Below, piece after piece: positions 53,267 to 61,279 of a stretch of DNA of 64,000 nt. This stretch comes from Tritonibacter scottomollicae (lineage in GTDB: Bacteria > Pseudomonadota > Alphaproteobacteria > Rhodobacterales > Rhodobacteraceae). The DNA lies in the NCBI RefSeq assembly GCF_003003215.1, contig NZ_PVUF01000006.1:124001-188000 (forward strand), written 5' to 3'. How positions within the stretch are numbered: the stretch's first letter is position 1; each line of letters starts with the position of its first letter. The notes beneath the pieces were generated by a model. That model was given only the letters and a program-made list of their open reading frames with translations, was not told the origin of the DNA and searched no databases. Position numbers and translations under genes: made by a program.

Positions 53267-53853
53267 TCGGCTCCTTTGGCAGTGGCGAATTCAATTTCAG
53301 GCAGGCGGTCCGCCCCGCCGAGAAGCGCAACAAGGCGGTGCAGGATCAGCTCCACATTGACGAGGATCAGCAACGCCAGCCCCACCAGAAGCGAGAGCAT
53401 CATCCAGCTGCGCGGCAAGCGGAACCAGCTGTCAAAGGCGATGGAGGTGGGCAGGTAGAGAGAGGCTGTGGCGAAACGACCACCGATGCCGGTGACCTCC
53501 TTGTAGCCGATCTGGATGGCCACGATCATCACCAACAGGCTGAGCCCCAGAAGGATGAGCGACAGGAGCGAACCGACCCGCTGCGGCAACATCGCAGAGA
53601 CCGTATCGATGGCGACAAACCCACCCTGGCGAAACGCCGTCGGCGCCATCAAGCCGGTCATCCAGAGCATGCAGAACCGCGCCGCCTCGTCAGGCCAGGG
53701 CAGCGCGTTGTTCAGAACGTAGCGACAAAAGACTTGGATCAGGATTGCCACGACCATGGTCGCCACAGCGGCACATCCCAGCCAGCGCCCGATGCGCAAG
53801 AGGGTTGAGTTGATCCAGTACAGCGATGTCACCACCGCCATCAATGCGTTCAT
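53263..53853 (-). CDS. dctQ: TRAP transporter small permease (DctQ family)
   Basis: The 196-residue protein has four membrane segments. Its family signature is VFCRYVLNNALPWPDEAARFCMLWMTGL, with the conserved W(P/S)xExAR pattern. The start ATG 53853 follows GGGAGGAGC. The frame upstream to 53976 is non-coding. It is coupled to dctM. Confidence 0.93.
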   Translation of the reverse strand: MNALMAVVTSLYWINSTLLRIGRWLGCAAVATMVVAILIQVFCRYVLNNALPWPDEAARFCMLWMTGLMAPTAFRQGGFVAIDTVSAMLPQRVGSLLSLILLGLSLLVMIVAIQIGYKEVTGIGGRFATASLYLPTSIAFDSWFRLPRSWMMLSLLVGLALLILVNVELILHRLVALLGGADRLPEIEFATAKGAE

Positions 53854-53914
53854 GTTGCTCCTCCCAGAACCCGAACTTCGAAGCGCCCTCCCAGACACCC
53901 CGACAGCGCACCTG

Positions 53915-54436
53915 TCAGTGCCCGGTGACGCGGCCCATTTGCCCTTTGAAGAAGGCAAGCGCCTCGCCTTCCTCACGCATCTCCGCCCGGTTCACGACGC
54001 CCAGCACGATGGCATGGTCTCCCCCGTCATAAACCGCATGGCGGCTACATTCGAAACGCGCCAGACAGCCCTCAAGCACCGGCACGCCCTCCGCATTCAG
54101 CGCCAGATCGAGATCACGCAGCCCAGCCGCATCCTTTGCCACGCTGTAGCAAAGGTCCTGCTGATCCGCGGCAAGGACATGGATCGCGTAGTGCTCTGCG
54201 GCCTCGAAATAGGGAAAGCGCCGCGAGTTGCGGTCCGGCGACCACAGAACCATCGGCGGGGTCAGTGACACCGAGGAAAAACTGCTGGCGGTGATCGCCA
54301 CCACACCTTCGGGCGTCTGCGCCGTCACGATGGTCACGCCAGTTGCAAAGCGGCCAAAGGCATCGCGCAGCAGTCGGGTGTTGCTCTCGTCCGGCACAAA
54401 GGCCTGTTGTGTCTTGTTGCTCATGTGCAGGCCCAT
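53915..54436 (-). CDS. Flavin reductase (FMN reductase, SmoA-like)
   Basis: This 173-residue protein has the split-barrel flavin reductase fold (GRFATGVTIVTAQTPEGVVAITASSFSSVSLTPPMVLWS, residues about 28-66, key GVTIVT and SSFSSVSL motifs). It supplies reduced FMN to a two-component monooxygenase. The monooxygenase encoded two genes upstream is the obvious partner. The start ATG 54436 is preceded by AGGAGG, and ATG 54424 is an alternative. In the sulfo-SMO pathway the equivalent is SmoA. Confidence 0.9.
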   Translation of the reverse strand: MGLHMSNKTQQAFVPDESNTRLLRDAFGRFATGVTIVTAQTPEGVVAITASSFSSVSLTPPMVLWSPDRNSRRFPYFEAAEHYAIHVLAADQQDLCYSVAKDAAGLRDLDLALNAEGVPVLEGCLARFECSRHAVYDGGDHAIVLGVVNRAEMREEGEALAFFKGQMGRVTGH

Positions 54437-54437
54437 G

Positions 54438-55328
54438 TTACGCGACCTCCTGGCCCAAGGCGGCCTCGTAGAGACGGAACCAGCTCTGGCGGTCCAGCTC
54501 CACCTTCAGCGCGTCCGAAATGTTTTGGATGCGTGACAGGTTGTTGGTGCCCAGCACCGGCAGGATCATCGCCGGGTGACGCAACAGGAAGGCCACAGCC
54601 ACGGCGGCGCGGTCGACACCCTGCGCGGTCGCGATCTCATCCAGACGCGAGGCCAGCTCCCCCTGACCGGTCATCAGGCTGCCGCCGCCAAGCGGCGACC
54701 ACGCCATGATTGGCTGAGCGTTCATCTGGTGGAACGCCAGATCGCCATTGGTGAAGGGCGCAGGCTCAGAAAGCGAAATCTCGATCTGGTTGGTCACCAG
54801 GGGGCTGGTCATCGCCGATTGCAGCAGGTTCCAGTCCCAGGGACGGAAATTCGACACACCTACGGCTTTCACCTTGCCCGATTTGACCAGGTCATCAAGC
54901 GTCGCACCGGTTTCGTGATGATCCATCAGCGGGTCCGGACGGTGGATCAGCAACAGGTCGATCTGCTCGATGTTCATTTCGCGCAAGGAGCGCTCTACCG
55001 CAGTCTCGATGTAGGCGCGCGACGTGTCATAGTATTTGACCGGCTTATCGCTGTGGATGCCGATGGGCGCAACGATATCGCATTTCGTCACGATCTCCAT
55101 CTGCGCCCGCAACGCAGGATTCGACTTGAGCGCTGCGCCAAGGATCGCTTCGGCGCCGTAATCGCCATAGATGTCAGCCTGATCGAAGGTGGTGATCCCC
55201 TGTTCCAGGCAGGCGTGGATCTTGGCTTCGACATGTTTGACGGATGTATCGGCATCATCACCGATCCGCCACATGCCGTAGATCAGGCGGGAAAGTTCAA
55301 GGTCGTCAGCTAGCTTAACGCGATCCAT
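54438..55328 (-). CDS. Aldo/keto reductase (possible 6-oxo-glucose reductase, SmoB-like)
   Basis: This 296-residue NAD(P)H-dependent reductase has the catalytic tetrad Asp (TFDQADIYG), Tyr (IYGDYGAEA), Lys (IVTKCDIV) and His (LLIHRPDPL). GVSNFRPWDWNLLQSA follows. The start ATG 55328 overlaps the monooxygenase stop by one base, so the two are tightly coupled. Its length and context fit SmoB, which reduces 6-dehydroglucose to glucose after oxidative desulfonation. The frame upstream of 55328 belongs to the antisense of the monooxygenase gene. Confidence 0.9.
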   Translation of the reverse strand: MDRVKLADDLELSRLIYGMWRIGDDADTSVKHVEAKIHACLEQGITTFDQADIYGDYGAEAILGAALKSNPALRAQMEIVTKCDIVAPIGIHSDKPVKYYDTSRAYIETAVERSLREMNIEQIDLLLIHRPDPLMDHHETGATLDDLVKSGKVKAVGVSNFRPWDWNLLQSAMTSPLVTNQIEISLSEPAPFTNGDLAFHQMNAQPIMAWSPLGGGSLMTGQGELASRLDEIATAQGVDRAAVAVAFLLRHPAMILPVLGTNNLSRIQNISDALKVELDRQSWFRLYEAALGQEVA

Positions 55329-56482
55329 CAGCGGCGCACTCCTACACCAAGCGGTGTTTTTGGGGGGCTCGCCGGCACCCGGCCATAGGCCTCGGGCAGC
55401 GAGCAGGTTTTCATGTTGGGGAGGATGCGCGCACCGAAGTGTTCGGCTTCCTCGATATGGGGGTAGCCCGACAGGATGAAGGCGCGGATGCCCATCTTCT
55501 GATAGGCCTCCAGCTTGCTCATCACCTGGTCGGTGGAGCCAACCAATGCCGCGCCGCAGCCCGAACGGGCACGGCCAACGCCAGTCCAAAGATGCGGCTC
55601 GATAAAGCCGTCATCATCCGCGATCTCGCGGTTCTTGGCCTGATGGCTCACGCCGAGCGATTTGGCATCCAGCGCCCGCTCCCGAATGGCGGTGCCTTGC
55701 CCGTCGTCGAGTTGCGACACGATATAGTCGGCATATTCGCGCGCTTCTGCTTCGGTATCGCGCACGATGGTGTGCACGCGCAGACCGTAGTCCAGCGTGC
55801 GATCGTATTGTTCTGCCACCGCGTGGACGGCCTGCATGCGGCCCTGAAGCTCTTCCATCTTTTCCGGCCACATCAGGTAGACATCGCAATGCTGCCCGCA
55901 CAGCTCCAGTGCCGAGGGGCTATAGCCGCCAAAATACAGCAACGGACCGCCGGTCTGGTACGGCCTTACCGGATCCGTGGTGAGCCCGGAGAAGTTATAG
56001 ACCTCACCTTCGTAGTTGATCTCGTCCCGGGTCCACGCCTGTTTCAGGATCTCCACCACCTCTCGCGAGCGTTGATAGCGATACGCGCTCTCGGCCTTCT
56101 CGCCCGGAAAATCGGAAGAGATGATATTCACCGTGAGGCGGCCCTCCAGCATGTGATCGAGCGTCGCCAGGGTGCGGGCCAGCATGATGGGCTGCATCTC
56201 ACCACAGCGCACCGCCGCCAGCATGTTGATCTTCGAGGTGATCGGAGCACACCCAGCGACGAACGACAGCGTGTCCTGCCCCACCTGATAGGAGGAGGGA
56301 CACAGGATGTTGCGGAAGCCCTGCGCTTCGGCGGTTTTCACAATCTCGGAACAATGGGCCCAGGATGACCGAAGGTCGCCATCCGGCACGCCAAGGAACT
56401 GGTAGTCATCCGAACACAGGGCAGAAAACCACGAGACTTCGGCAGCGTCCAGATCGGGCGATGTGATGGGAACGACGGTCAT
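55328..56482 (-). CDS. SsuD-like flavin-dependent monooxygenase (possible sulfoquinovose monooxygenase, SmoC-like)
   Basis: The 384-residue protein has a luciferase-like (LLM) TIM-barrel fold. The start is MTVVPITSPDLDAAEVSWFSAL behind AGGAG. Family blocks are GFRNILCPSSYQVGQDTLSF, LTVNIISSDFPGEKAESAYR, RSREVVEILKQAW and GPLLYFGGYSPSALEL. LLM desulfonating monooxygenases use FMNH2 and O2 to release sulfite and an aldehyde. With a flavin reductase and an aldo/keto reductase in the same operon, the best-fitting assignment is an SQ monooxygenase. A simple alkanesulfonate monooxygenase cannot be excluded. Confidence 0.87.
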   Translation of the reverse strand: MTVVPITSPDLDAAEVSWFSALCSDDYQFLGVPDGDLRSSWAHCSEIVKTAEAQGFRNILCPSSYQVGQDTLSFVAGCAPITSKINMLAAVRCGEMQPIMLARTLATLDHMLEGRLTVNIISSDFPGEKAESAYRYQRSREVVEILKQAWTRDEINYEGEVYNFSGLTTDPVRPYQTGGPLLYFGGYSPSALELCGQHCDVYLMWPEKMEELQGRMQAVHAVAEQYDRTLDYGLRVHTIVRDTEAEAREYADYIVSQLDDGQGTAIRERALDAKSLGVSHQAKNREIADDDGFIEPHLWTGVGRARSGCGAALVGSTDQVMSKLEAYQKMGIRAFILSGYPHIEEAEHFGARILPNMKTCSLPEAYGRVPASPPKTPLGVGVRR

Positions 56483-56536
56483 TTGGCTCTCCTGGAACAG
56501 TCGAATTTCCTCTTGCGTAGCAGCGGATTTAAAGTA

Positions 56537-56554
56537 CATCAATGGTGCATCAAT
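56537..56554. promoter_or_regulatory. Phased CATCAAT direct repeats in divergent promoter
   Basis: CATCAAT occurs at 56537-56543 and 56548-56554, 11 bases apart, between the divergent monooxygenase and GntR genes. It is the likely GntR operator region. Confidence 0.5.
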
Positions 56555-56581
56555 TATTTCCACCCGTCCACACTCTTGCGC

Positions 56582-57316
56582 ATGGGACCCCGCATGACCC
56601 CGCTGAACGACCTTGACCGAGACACCCCAACCGCCCTGCCGATCTACATGCAGATCAGCGAATTCCTGATCCGCGAGATCGCCGCCGGGCGTCTGGTCGA
56701 CGGGCAACGCCTGCCGCCAGAACGGGAGATGGCAAAGAGCCATGGGACCACCGTGCGCACCCTGCGCAAGTCATTGTACGAGCTGGAGAAAAAAGGGCTT
56801 CTGGAACGTGTGCAGGGTTCCGGAAACTACATCCACGCCAACCACAAGGCGCAGAGCGTTTATTCGATGTTCCGGCTCGAATTGACCACGGGCGGCGGCC
56901 TGCCCACTGCCGATATTCTGGAGGTGGCTGCCGTCGAAAAACCGGCAGATCTGCCAGTGTTTGGCACCGCAGATCACGGCACGCGGGTACGCCGCCTGCG
57001 ATTTCTCAACCGCATTCCGATCGCGGTAGAGGAGATCTGGCTCGATGGGGACGCCGGCATCATCAAGCCCGAGCAGATGTCAGATTCGCTCTACCGCACG
57101 TATCAGATGCAACTGGGCCTGATCATCGCCCGCGCCGAGGACCGCGTGTCCATCGGCCATGTGCCCGACTGGGCCCCGAACAGCTTTGCGCTCCGCCCCG
57201 GAACGCTCACCGGCTATATCGAACGCTTCAGCTGGGCCGAGGTTGCGGCCCCGGTGGAGTTTTCCAGAACCTGGTTCGACACGAACAAGGCGCTCTATGT
57301 ACAGCGCCTGATCTGA
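56582..57316 (+). CDS. GntR/HutC-family regulator with UTRA domain
   Basis: This 244-residue regulator has an N-terminal winged HTH (FLIREIAAGRLVDGQRLPPE, KSHGTTVRTLRKSLYELEKKGLLERVQGSG) and a C-terminal UTRA ligand domain (RVRRLRFLNRIPIAVEEIWL, SWAEVAAPVEFSRTWFDTNKALYVQRL). The start is uncertain between ATG 56582 and 56594, neither with a good ribosome-binding site. It is divergent from the monooxygenase operon and 11 bases before the Gfo/Idh/MocA gene. UTRA domains sense sugars or organic acids. Confidence 0.9.
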   Translation: MGPRMTPLNDLDRDTPTALPIYMQISEFLIREIAAGRLVDGQRLPPEREMAKSHGTTVRTLRKSLYELEKKGLLERVQGSGNYIHANHKAQSVYSMFRLELTTGGGLPTADILEVAAVEKPADLPVFGTADHGTRVRRLRFLNRIPIAVEEIWLDGDAGIIKPEQMSDSLYRTYQMQLGLIIARAEDRVSIGHVPDWAPNSFALRPGTLTGYIERFSWAEVAAPVEFSRTWFDTNKALYVQRLI

Positions 57317-57327
57317 GGGAGACACTC

Positions 57328-58434
57328 TTGTCACAAATCATCAATTACGGCGTCATCGGTTGCGGCATGATGGGGCAGGAACACCTGCGCAACATCGCAC
57401 TGTTGGACGACACACGCGTCGCGGCGATCTTTGAGCCGGACGCCCAGATGGCCACGGAGAGCCGCAAGTTCGCACCCGACGCGCAGTTTGTCGACAGCGT
57501 GGACGCGCTGCTGGCGGTGGAGGCGCTGGACTGCATCCTGATCGCCAGCCCCAACTATCGCCACGTTGAACAGCTGGAGGCCCTGGCGGCCCATCGTCCG
57601 CTGCCGGTGCTGGTGGAAAAACCGCTCTTCACCGATCCCGCACATGCGGAGCGGCTGGCGGCGTTCCGCGCCAATTACCCCGCGCCGGTGTGGGTGGCGA
57701 TGGAATATCGCTACATGCCGCCCGTGGCGACCCTGCTGGCCGAGGCCGAGGCGGCCACTGGCGGCATCAAGATGCTGACCATCCGCGAGCACCGGTTTCC
57801 CTTCCTCGACAAGATCGGCGACTGGAACCGTTTCAACCGCTTCACCGGTGGGACGTTTGTGGAGAAATGCTGCCACTTCTTCGACCTGATGCGGCTGACG
57901 CTGAAATCGGAGCCTGTTCGGGTGCTGGCCTCGGGGGGCGCGGATGTGAATCATCTGGCTGAACGCTATGACGACGAGGCGCCGGATATCCTCGACAACG
58001 GCTATGTCATTGTTGATTTTGCCAATGGAACCCGCGCCATGCTGGAGCTGTGCATGTTCGCCGAAGGCGCCCGCTATCAGGAAGAAATCTCTGCCGTGGG
58101 TCCAAAGGGCAAGATCGAGGCGTTGGTGCCGGGGCCGGGCCGGTTCTGGCCGGACCACTTGGGCGAACCACCGGTTCCGCAGGTTGTAGTCTCACCACGC
58201 GCCCCCAAGGGGCCGGAGATTCGCGACATCCCGGTCGATCCCACGCTGCTGGAAGCCGGCGATCACAATGGATCGACCTTCTATCAGCACAAGGGTTTTC
58301 TAGACTTGGTGCGTGGCCTGCGCACGCACCCCGACGTGAGCTTGGAGGACGGTCGCATTGCGGTGCTGATGGGCATGGCGGCGCAGATCTCCATGACCGA
58401 GCATCGCGCCGTGGAGATTGCAGAGCTGCTGTGA
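57328..58434 (+). CDS. Gfo/Idh/MocA family protein (dehydrogenase or NAD-dependent glycosidase)
   Basis: The 368-residue protein starts at TTG 57328 behind GAGGGAG. The N-terminal Rossmann fold has YGVIGCGMMGQEHLRNIALL. The middle has the family motif VEKPLFTD, then VAMEYRYMPPV and EHRFPFLDKIGDWNRFNRFTGGTFVEKCCHFFDLMRL (about residues 152-188, key EKCCHFFD). The GTF(V)EKCCHFFD block is shared by a group of NAD-dependent sugar enzymes. The NAD-dependent sulfoquinovosidases (GH188, SqgA) belong to the Gfo/Idh/MocA fold, and the operon context makes such a role plausible here. A plain sugar dehydrogenase is the alternative. Confidence 0.85.
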   Translation: MSQIINYGVIGCGMMGQEHLRNIALLDDTRVAAIFEPDAQMATESRKFAPDAQFVDSVDALLAVEALDCILIASPNYRHVEQLEALAAHRPLPVLVEKPLFTDPAHAERLAAFRANYPAPVWVAMEYRYMPPVATLLAEAEAATGGIKMLTIREHRFPFLDKIGDWNRFNRFTGGTFVEKCCHFFDLMRLTLKSEPVRVLASGGADVNHLAERYDDEAPDILDNGYVIVDFANGTRAMLELCMFAEGARYQEEISAVGPKGKIEALVPGPGRFWPDHLGEPPVPQVVVSPRAPKGPEIRDIPVDPTLLEAGDHNGSTFYQHKGFLDLVRGLRTHPDVSLEDGRIAVLMGMAAQISMTEHRAVEIAELL

Positions 58435-58450
58435 CGTCACAGAATTTGCG

Positions 58451-58479
58451 AAAGGCCGCCCCCACGGAGGCGGCCTTTT
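58451..58479. terminator. Terminator between Gfo/Idh/MocA gene and glk
   Basis: AAAGGCCGCC (58451-58460) pairs with GGCGGCCTTT (58469-58478) around CCCCACGGA, with T-runs on both sides. It can work in both directions for the two convergent genes. Confidence 0.8.
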
Positions 58480-58507
58480 AAACGCGTACCTACTCTTGTC
58501 TCTGCAG

Positions 58508-59470
58508 CTACCGCGCCGTCAGGTAGTTGCGAGCCCCGATCAGGCCGAAGTTGGGTTGATGGTAGAGGTGCAGCGGCAGCTCCTGTCGCCAGGACGTATG
58601 CCGCCCACCCGCGTTGAAGGCCGCAACAAAAGCCTCATCAAAAATCCACGGGTTGGCCGCCGCCACACCCCCGCTGATGAAGACGCCGCCCTTGGCCGCA
58701 AAGACAAGGCCGAGATCGCCAGCAACACCCGCGAGATACTGCACGAACAGCTCAACCGCGCGTATCGCGGCAGTATCAAGCCTCGCTTTCGCGGCCTCGA
58801 AAATTTCAGCACCTGTCCCCAGTGGGGCGGTCAAATCCATGCTCTTGGCCACCGCGCGATAGAAATATGGCAAACCGGTGCCCGAAAGAATGGCTTCGGC
58901 TTCGACCACCAACCCCGGCCCCATGCCGACCTCGGGCCATTCTTCGCGCAGCGCCTCAAAGATTGGCACCTCCTCCGGGGTGCGCGGACCAAGCGCCACA
59001 TGTCCGCCCTCGCCCGGAATCACGCAGGGTTCACCATTGGCCCAGACCAGCGCCCCCACCCCGAGGCCGGTCCCGGGACCAACAATCAGGCAGGGTTCGC
59101 GCGGAAACACCGCCTGCCCTTGAAGGACGGTCACATCCCCCTCTGCCACCGTGGCCAGAGACCAGGCGGCCGCCTCGAAATCATTCAGCACTTTTGCGCG
59201 TTCGATCCCAAGCGCCACGGCGATACCGCGTTCGGAAAAGCTCTGATCTGCATTGGTCAATTGCACGGAGCCGTCGCGCACGACACCCGCTGCCGCAATC
59301 ACGGCCCGGCCCGGCGCACTACCGCGATGGGCTGCGAAATCCGCGCAGGCCTGCTCAAGGTTCAGCGTGCCCTTGGTGTCATAGCGGGCGCGTTCGAGAA
59401 TATCGCCCTCGACGTTCACAGCTGCCAGTCGCATGTTGGTTCCGCCAACGTCGGCGATGAGATTCCACAT
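58508..59470 (-). CDS. glk: Glucokinase
   Basis: This 320-residue enzyme phosphorylates glucose to glucose 6-phosphate. It starts MWNLIADVGGTNMRLAAVNV at ATG 59470 behind GGAGGGG. The ATP motif DVGGTNxR, the catalytic Asp region LNDFEAAAWSL, the phosphate motif GPGTGLGVGAL and GEGGHVALGP fit bacterial Glk. It is convergent with the Gfo/Idh/MocA gene. It could consume the glucose made by the monooxygenase-reductase pair. A near-copy of the pgi operator lies about 185 bases upstream. Confidence 0.93.
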   Translation of the reverse strand: MWNLIADVGGTNMRLAAVNVEGDILERARYDTKGTLNLEQACADFAAHRGSAPGRAVIAAAGVVRDGSVQLTNADQSFSERGIAVALGIERAKVLNDFEAAAWSLATVAEGDVTVLQGQAVFPREPCLIVGPGTGLGVGALVWANGEPCVIPGEGGHVALGPRTPEEVPIFEALREEWPEVGMGPGLVVEAEAILSGTGLPYFYRAVAKSMDLTAPLGTGAEIFEAAKARLDTAAIRAVELFVQYLAGVAGDLGLVFAAKGGVFISGGVAAANPWIFDEAFVAAFNAGGRHTSWRQELPLHLYHQPNFGLIGARNYLTAR

Positions 59471-59655
59471 CTTTGCCCCTCCAGTCCGGTGCCTGCCCAC
59501 AAGGGTGGCCGGACCCGATGCTCAGGTTGTCAGTTACCAAGGGTCAAACAGCCTCGCATGGCGCAGGTCAAGACCTGCACGTCGATTATGACCGCTTTGC
59601 GGGCCCTATCCTCGGAGTCGCGTGACTGTTGCCTGTGATATCACGCAAGGCAAGC

Positions 59656-59667
59656 GTTAGCGCAAAC
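59656..59667. promoter_or_regulatory. GTTAGCGCAAAC, one mismatch from the pgi operator
   Basis: This differs at one position from GTTAGCGCTAAC upstream of pgi (29236-29247). It lies about 185 bases before the glk start, close to the end of the DUF1868-type gene. It may be a second LacI-type site linking glk and the Entner-Doudoroff operon. Confidence 0.45.
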
Positions 59668-59673
59668 AGTTCA

Positions 59674-60411
59674 TCAAGATGACGCCGCGCGTGTCAGATA
59701 AGCCACCGGTTCAAAATGGTGCATATGCTCGAATGTGCACAGCTCCAGTGGGCCAAGCTCTATCACAGCCAGCCGATCCGCATAGCGGGCAAAGAGCTCA
59801 TCGGAGAATGACAGCAGATCCGCCGCCTCTGCCACATCAAGCCAGCGCAACAGATAGGCAAGGGTCACATGAAACGTGTAAGTGTCAAAATGGTCCTGCC
59901 GCAATCCGGTCAGCTCTCGCAGAGAAACACGGGTTGCCCGCAGGCGGGCCTCTTCGATCTCGTCGGCCCCTTCAAGCGTCAGTGAATGTCCACCGTAGAG
60001 GCCGCGCGCACAGACACGGCGGGTTGAAGGCAGATCTTGCCCGTCCAGCCGCTGCCGGAATGCGGCTGTCACCTCATCGCGGGTCGCTTCGACCGGAATA
60101 TCTGCGGGCCAGTTCCGTTCATCGGGAGCGATGCCCTGAAACACCGTCATGTGCAGGCTAGCGGGGGGCAAATAGGTGAACAGAGCACCGAAACCGCTCT
60201 GCCGGATTTCATCCTGCATGTCGCACAGGGCCGCGTGCACATCACTCGCCGGGTCGATGTGGCAGAGTACCGTGTTGCCGGGAAAGGGCAGCACCTCTCC
60301 ATTGGGGGTGAATTTTCCACCCTGCCCCGGGTCGGAAATCGCCTTCGGGCGAGACGTTTCGGCATCGGCGCCAGTCAGAAAACGCATCGGATCGGGGCGA
60401 AAAGTGGCCAT
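59674..60411 (-). CDS. DUF1868 / 2H phosphoesterase-like protein
   Basis: This 245-residue protein has the two HxT motifs of the 2H phosphoesterase superfamily: SLHMTVFQG near residue 86 and TFHVTLAYL near 180, about 95 residues apart. The start is MATFRPDPMRFLTGADAETS, behind AAAGGA. The DUF1868 assignment comes from this layout. Its role could be hydrolysis or ligation of 2',3'-cyclic or related phosphates. It is not clearly linked to the sulfonate or fatty-acid genes around it. Confidence 0.78.
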   Translation of the reverse strand: MATFRPDPMRFLTGADAETSRPKAISDPGQGGKFTPNGEVLPFPGNTVLCHIDPASDVHAALCDMQDEIRQSGFGALFTYLPPASLHMTVFQGIAPDERNWPADIPVEATRDEVTAAFRQRLDGQDLPSTRRVCARGLYGGHSLTLEGADEIEEARLRATRVSLRELTGLRQDHFDTYTFHVTLAYLLRWLDVAEAADLLSFSDELFARYADRLAVIELGPLELCTFEHMHHFEPVAYLTRAASS

Positions 60412-60484
60412 GGGGCAAAGTCCTTTGATAGTCCTACCGAACAGGTCTACGCGCCTTACATGTCAATGGTTTGACACATGCCAG

Positions 60485-61279
60485 CTACTCTGACGAGACC
60501 GCTGACACGGCATGTCCGGTTAGAGATTTGAGCCTGTTGACCGCACGCACCAGTTCCGCGCCAACTTCGCCGTGGATGCGCGTATCGCTGAGGTCATCGA
60601 CATTTGCCCCGCAGAAGAACGAGACCGGTTCGCCGATTTCGGAGGGGCGAAACGGCGTCGCGACGGCGTTGATGGCGCGGGAATAGCGGGCCTCCTCCTC
60701 GACACAAACATAGCCCTCGCGCTGCAGCTGCAGGCGTTCGCGCTGCCAGACCTCTTCACAGGCCTCTGCGTCGGCCTCCGGCAACAAGGCTTCCAGCTTC
60801 TCCCGCTCATCGCGCGAAAGCGCACCAAGATATGCGACACCGGAGGAGGACGTCAGCACCGGCATACGGTACCCCACATCAAGCCAAATGGTGCGTGAAC
60901 CTTCGGGCCGCCAAGTTTTCACGATCAGCATATTGCCATCGTCCTGGATCGACACGCCAACCAGCGCGTTCATCTGATTGGCAAGCGCCTGCATGATCGG
61001 TGCCGCGACCGACACAAAGCCAAAGGCCGCTGATGCGATATTCCCCAGTGCCAGCGCCGCCGGTCCGAGGCGGTATTTGTCGAAGTGACGCCCGTGAGTC
61101 AGGTATCCCAACGCACATAGTGTGAAGGTCAGGCGTGACACAGTTGACCTTGGGATGCCTGTGCGCTCGGAGATTTCGAGATTTCCCAGACCGTTGTCGG
61201 ACGGGCGAAAGGCACGCAGGATACGAAGGCCACGGGCCAGCGTATTGGCGTATCGCCGGTCCTGCTCAAGCTCACGCAT
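60485..61279 (-). CDS. IclR-family transcriptional regulator
   Basis: This 264-residue protein starts MRELEQDRRYANTLARGLRI at ATG 61279, nine bases after AGGA. ATG 61315 is an in-frame alternative with a weaker site. The N-terminal winged HTH includes NLEISERTGIPRSTVSRLTFTLCALGYL. The C-terminal IclR effector domain includes LTSSSGVAYLGAL and GYVCVEEEARYSRAINAVATPF. The target is unknown. The leftward fad genes follow after a 243-base gap, and catabolic operon control is usual for the family. Confidence 0.9.
   Translation of the reverse strand: MRELEQDRRYANTLARGLRILRAFRPSDNGLGNLEISERTGIPRSTVSRLTFTLCALGYLTHGRHFDKYRLGPAALALGNIASAAFGFVSVAAPIMQALANQMNALVGVSIQDDGNMLIVKTWRPEGSRTIWLDVGYRMPVLTSSSGVAYLGALSRDEREKLEALLPEADAEACEEVWQRERLQLQREGYVCVEEEARYSRAINAVATPFRPSEIGEPVSFFCGANVDDLSDTRIHGEVGAELVRAVNRLKSLTGHAVSAVSSE

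Noticed and set aside
50876-53853. C4-dicarboxylate uptake system
   Set aside because: The gene names reflect family only. The operon context with a monooxygenase, aldo/keto reductase and flavin reductase argues for another ligand.
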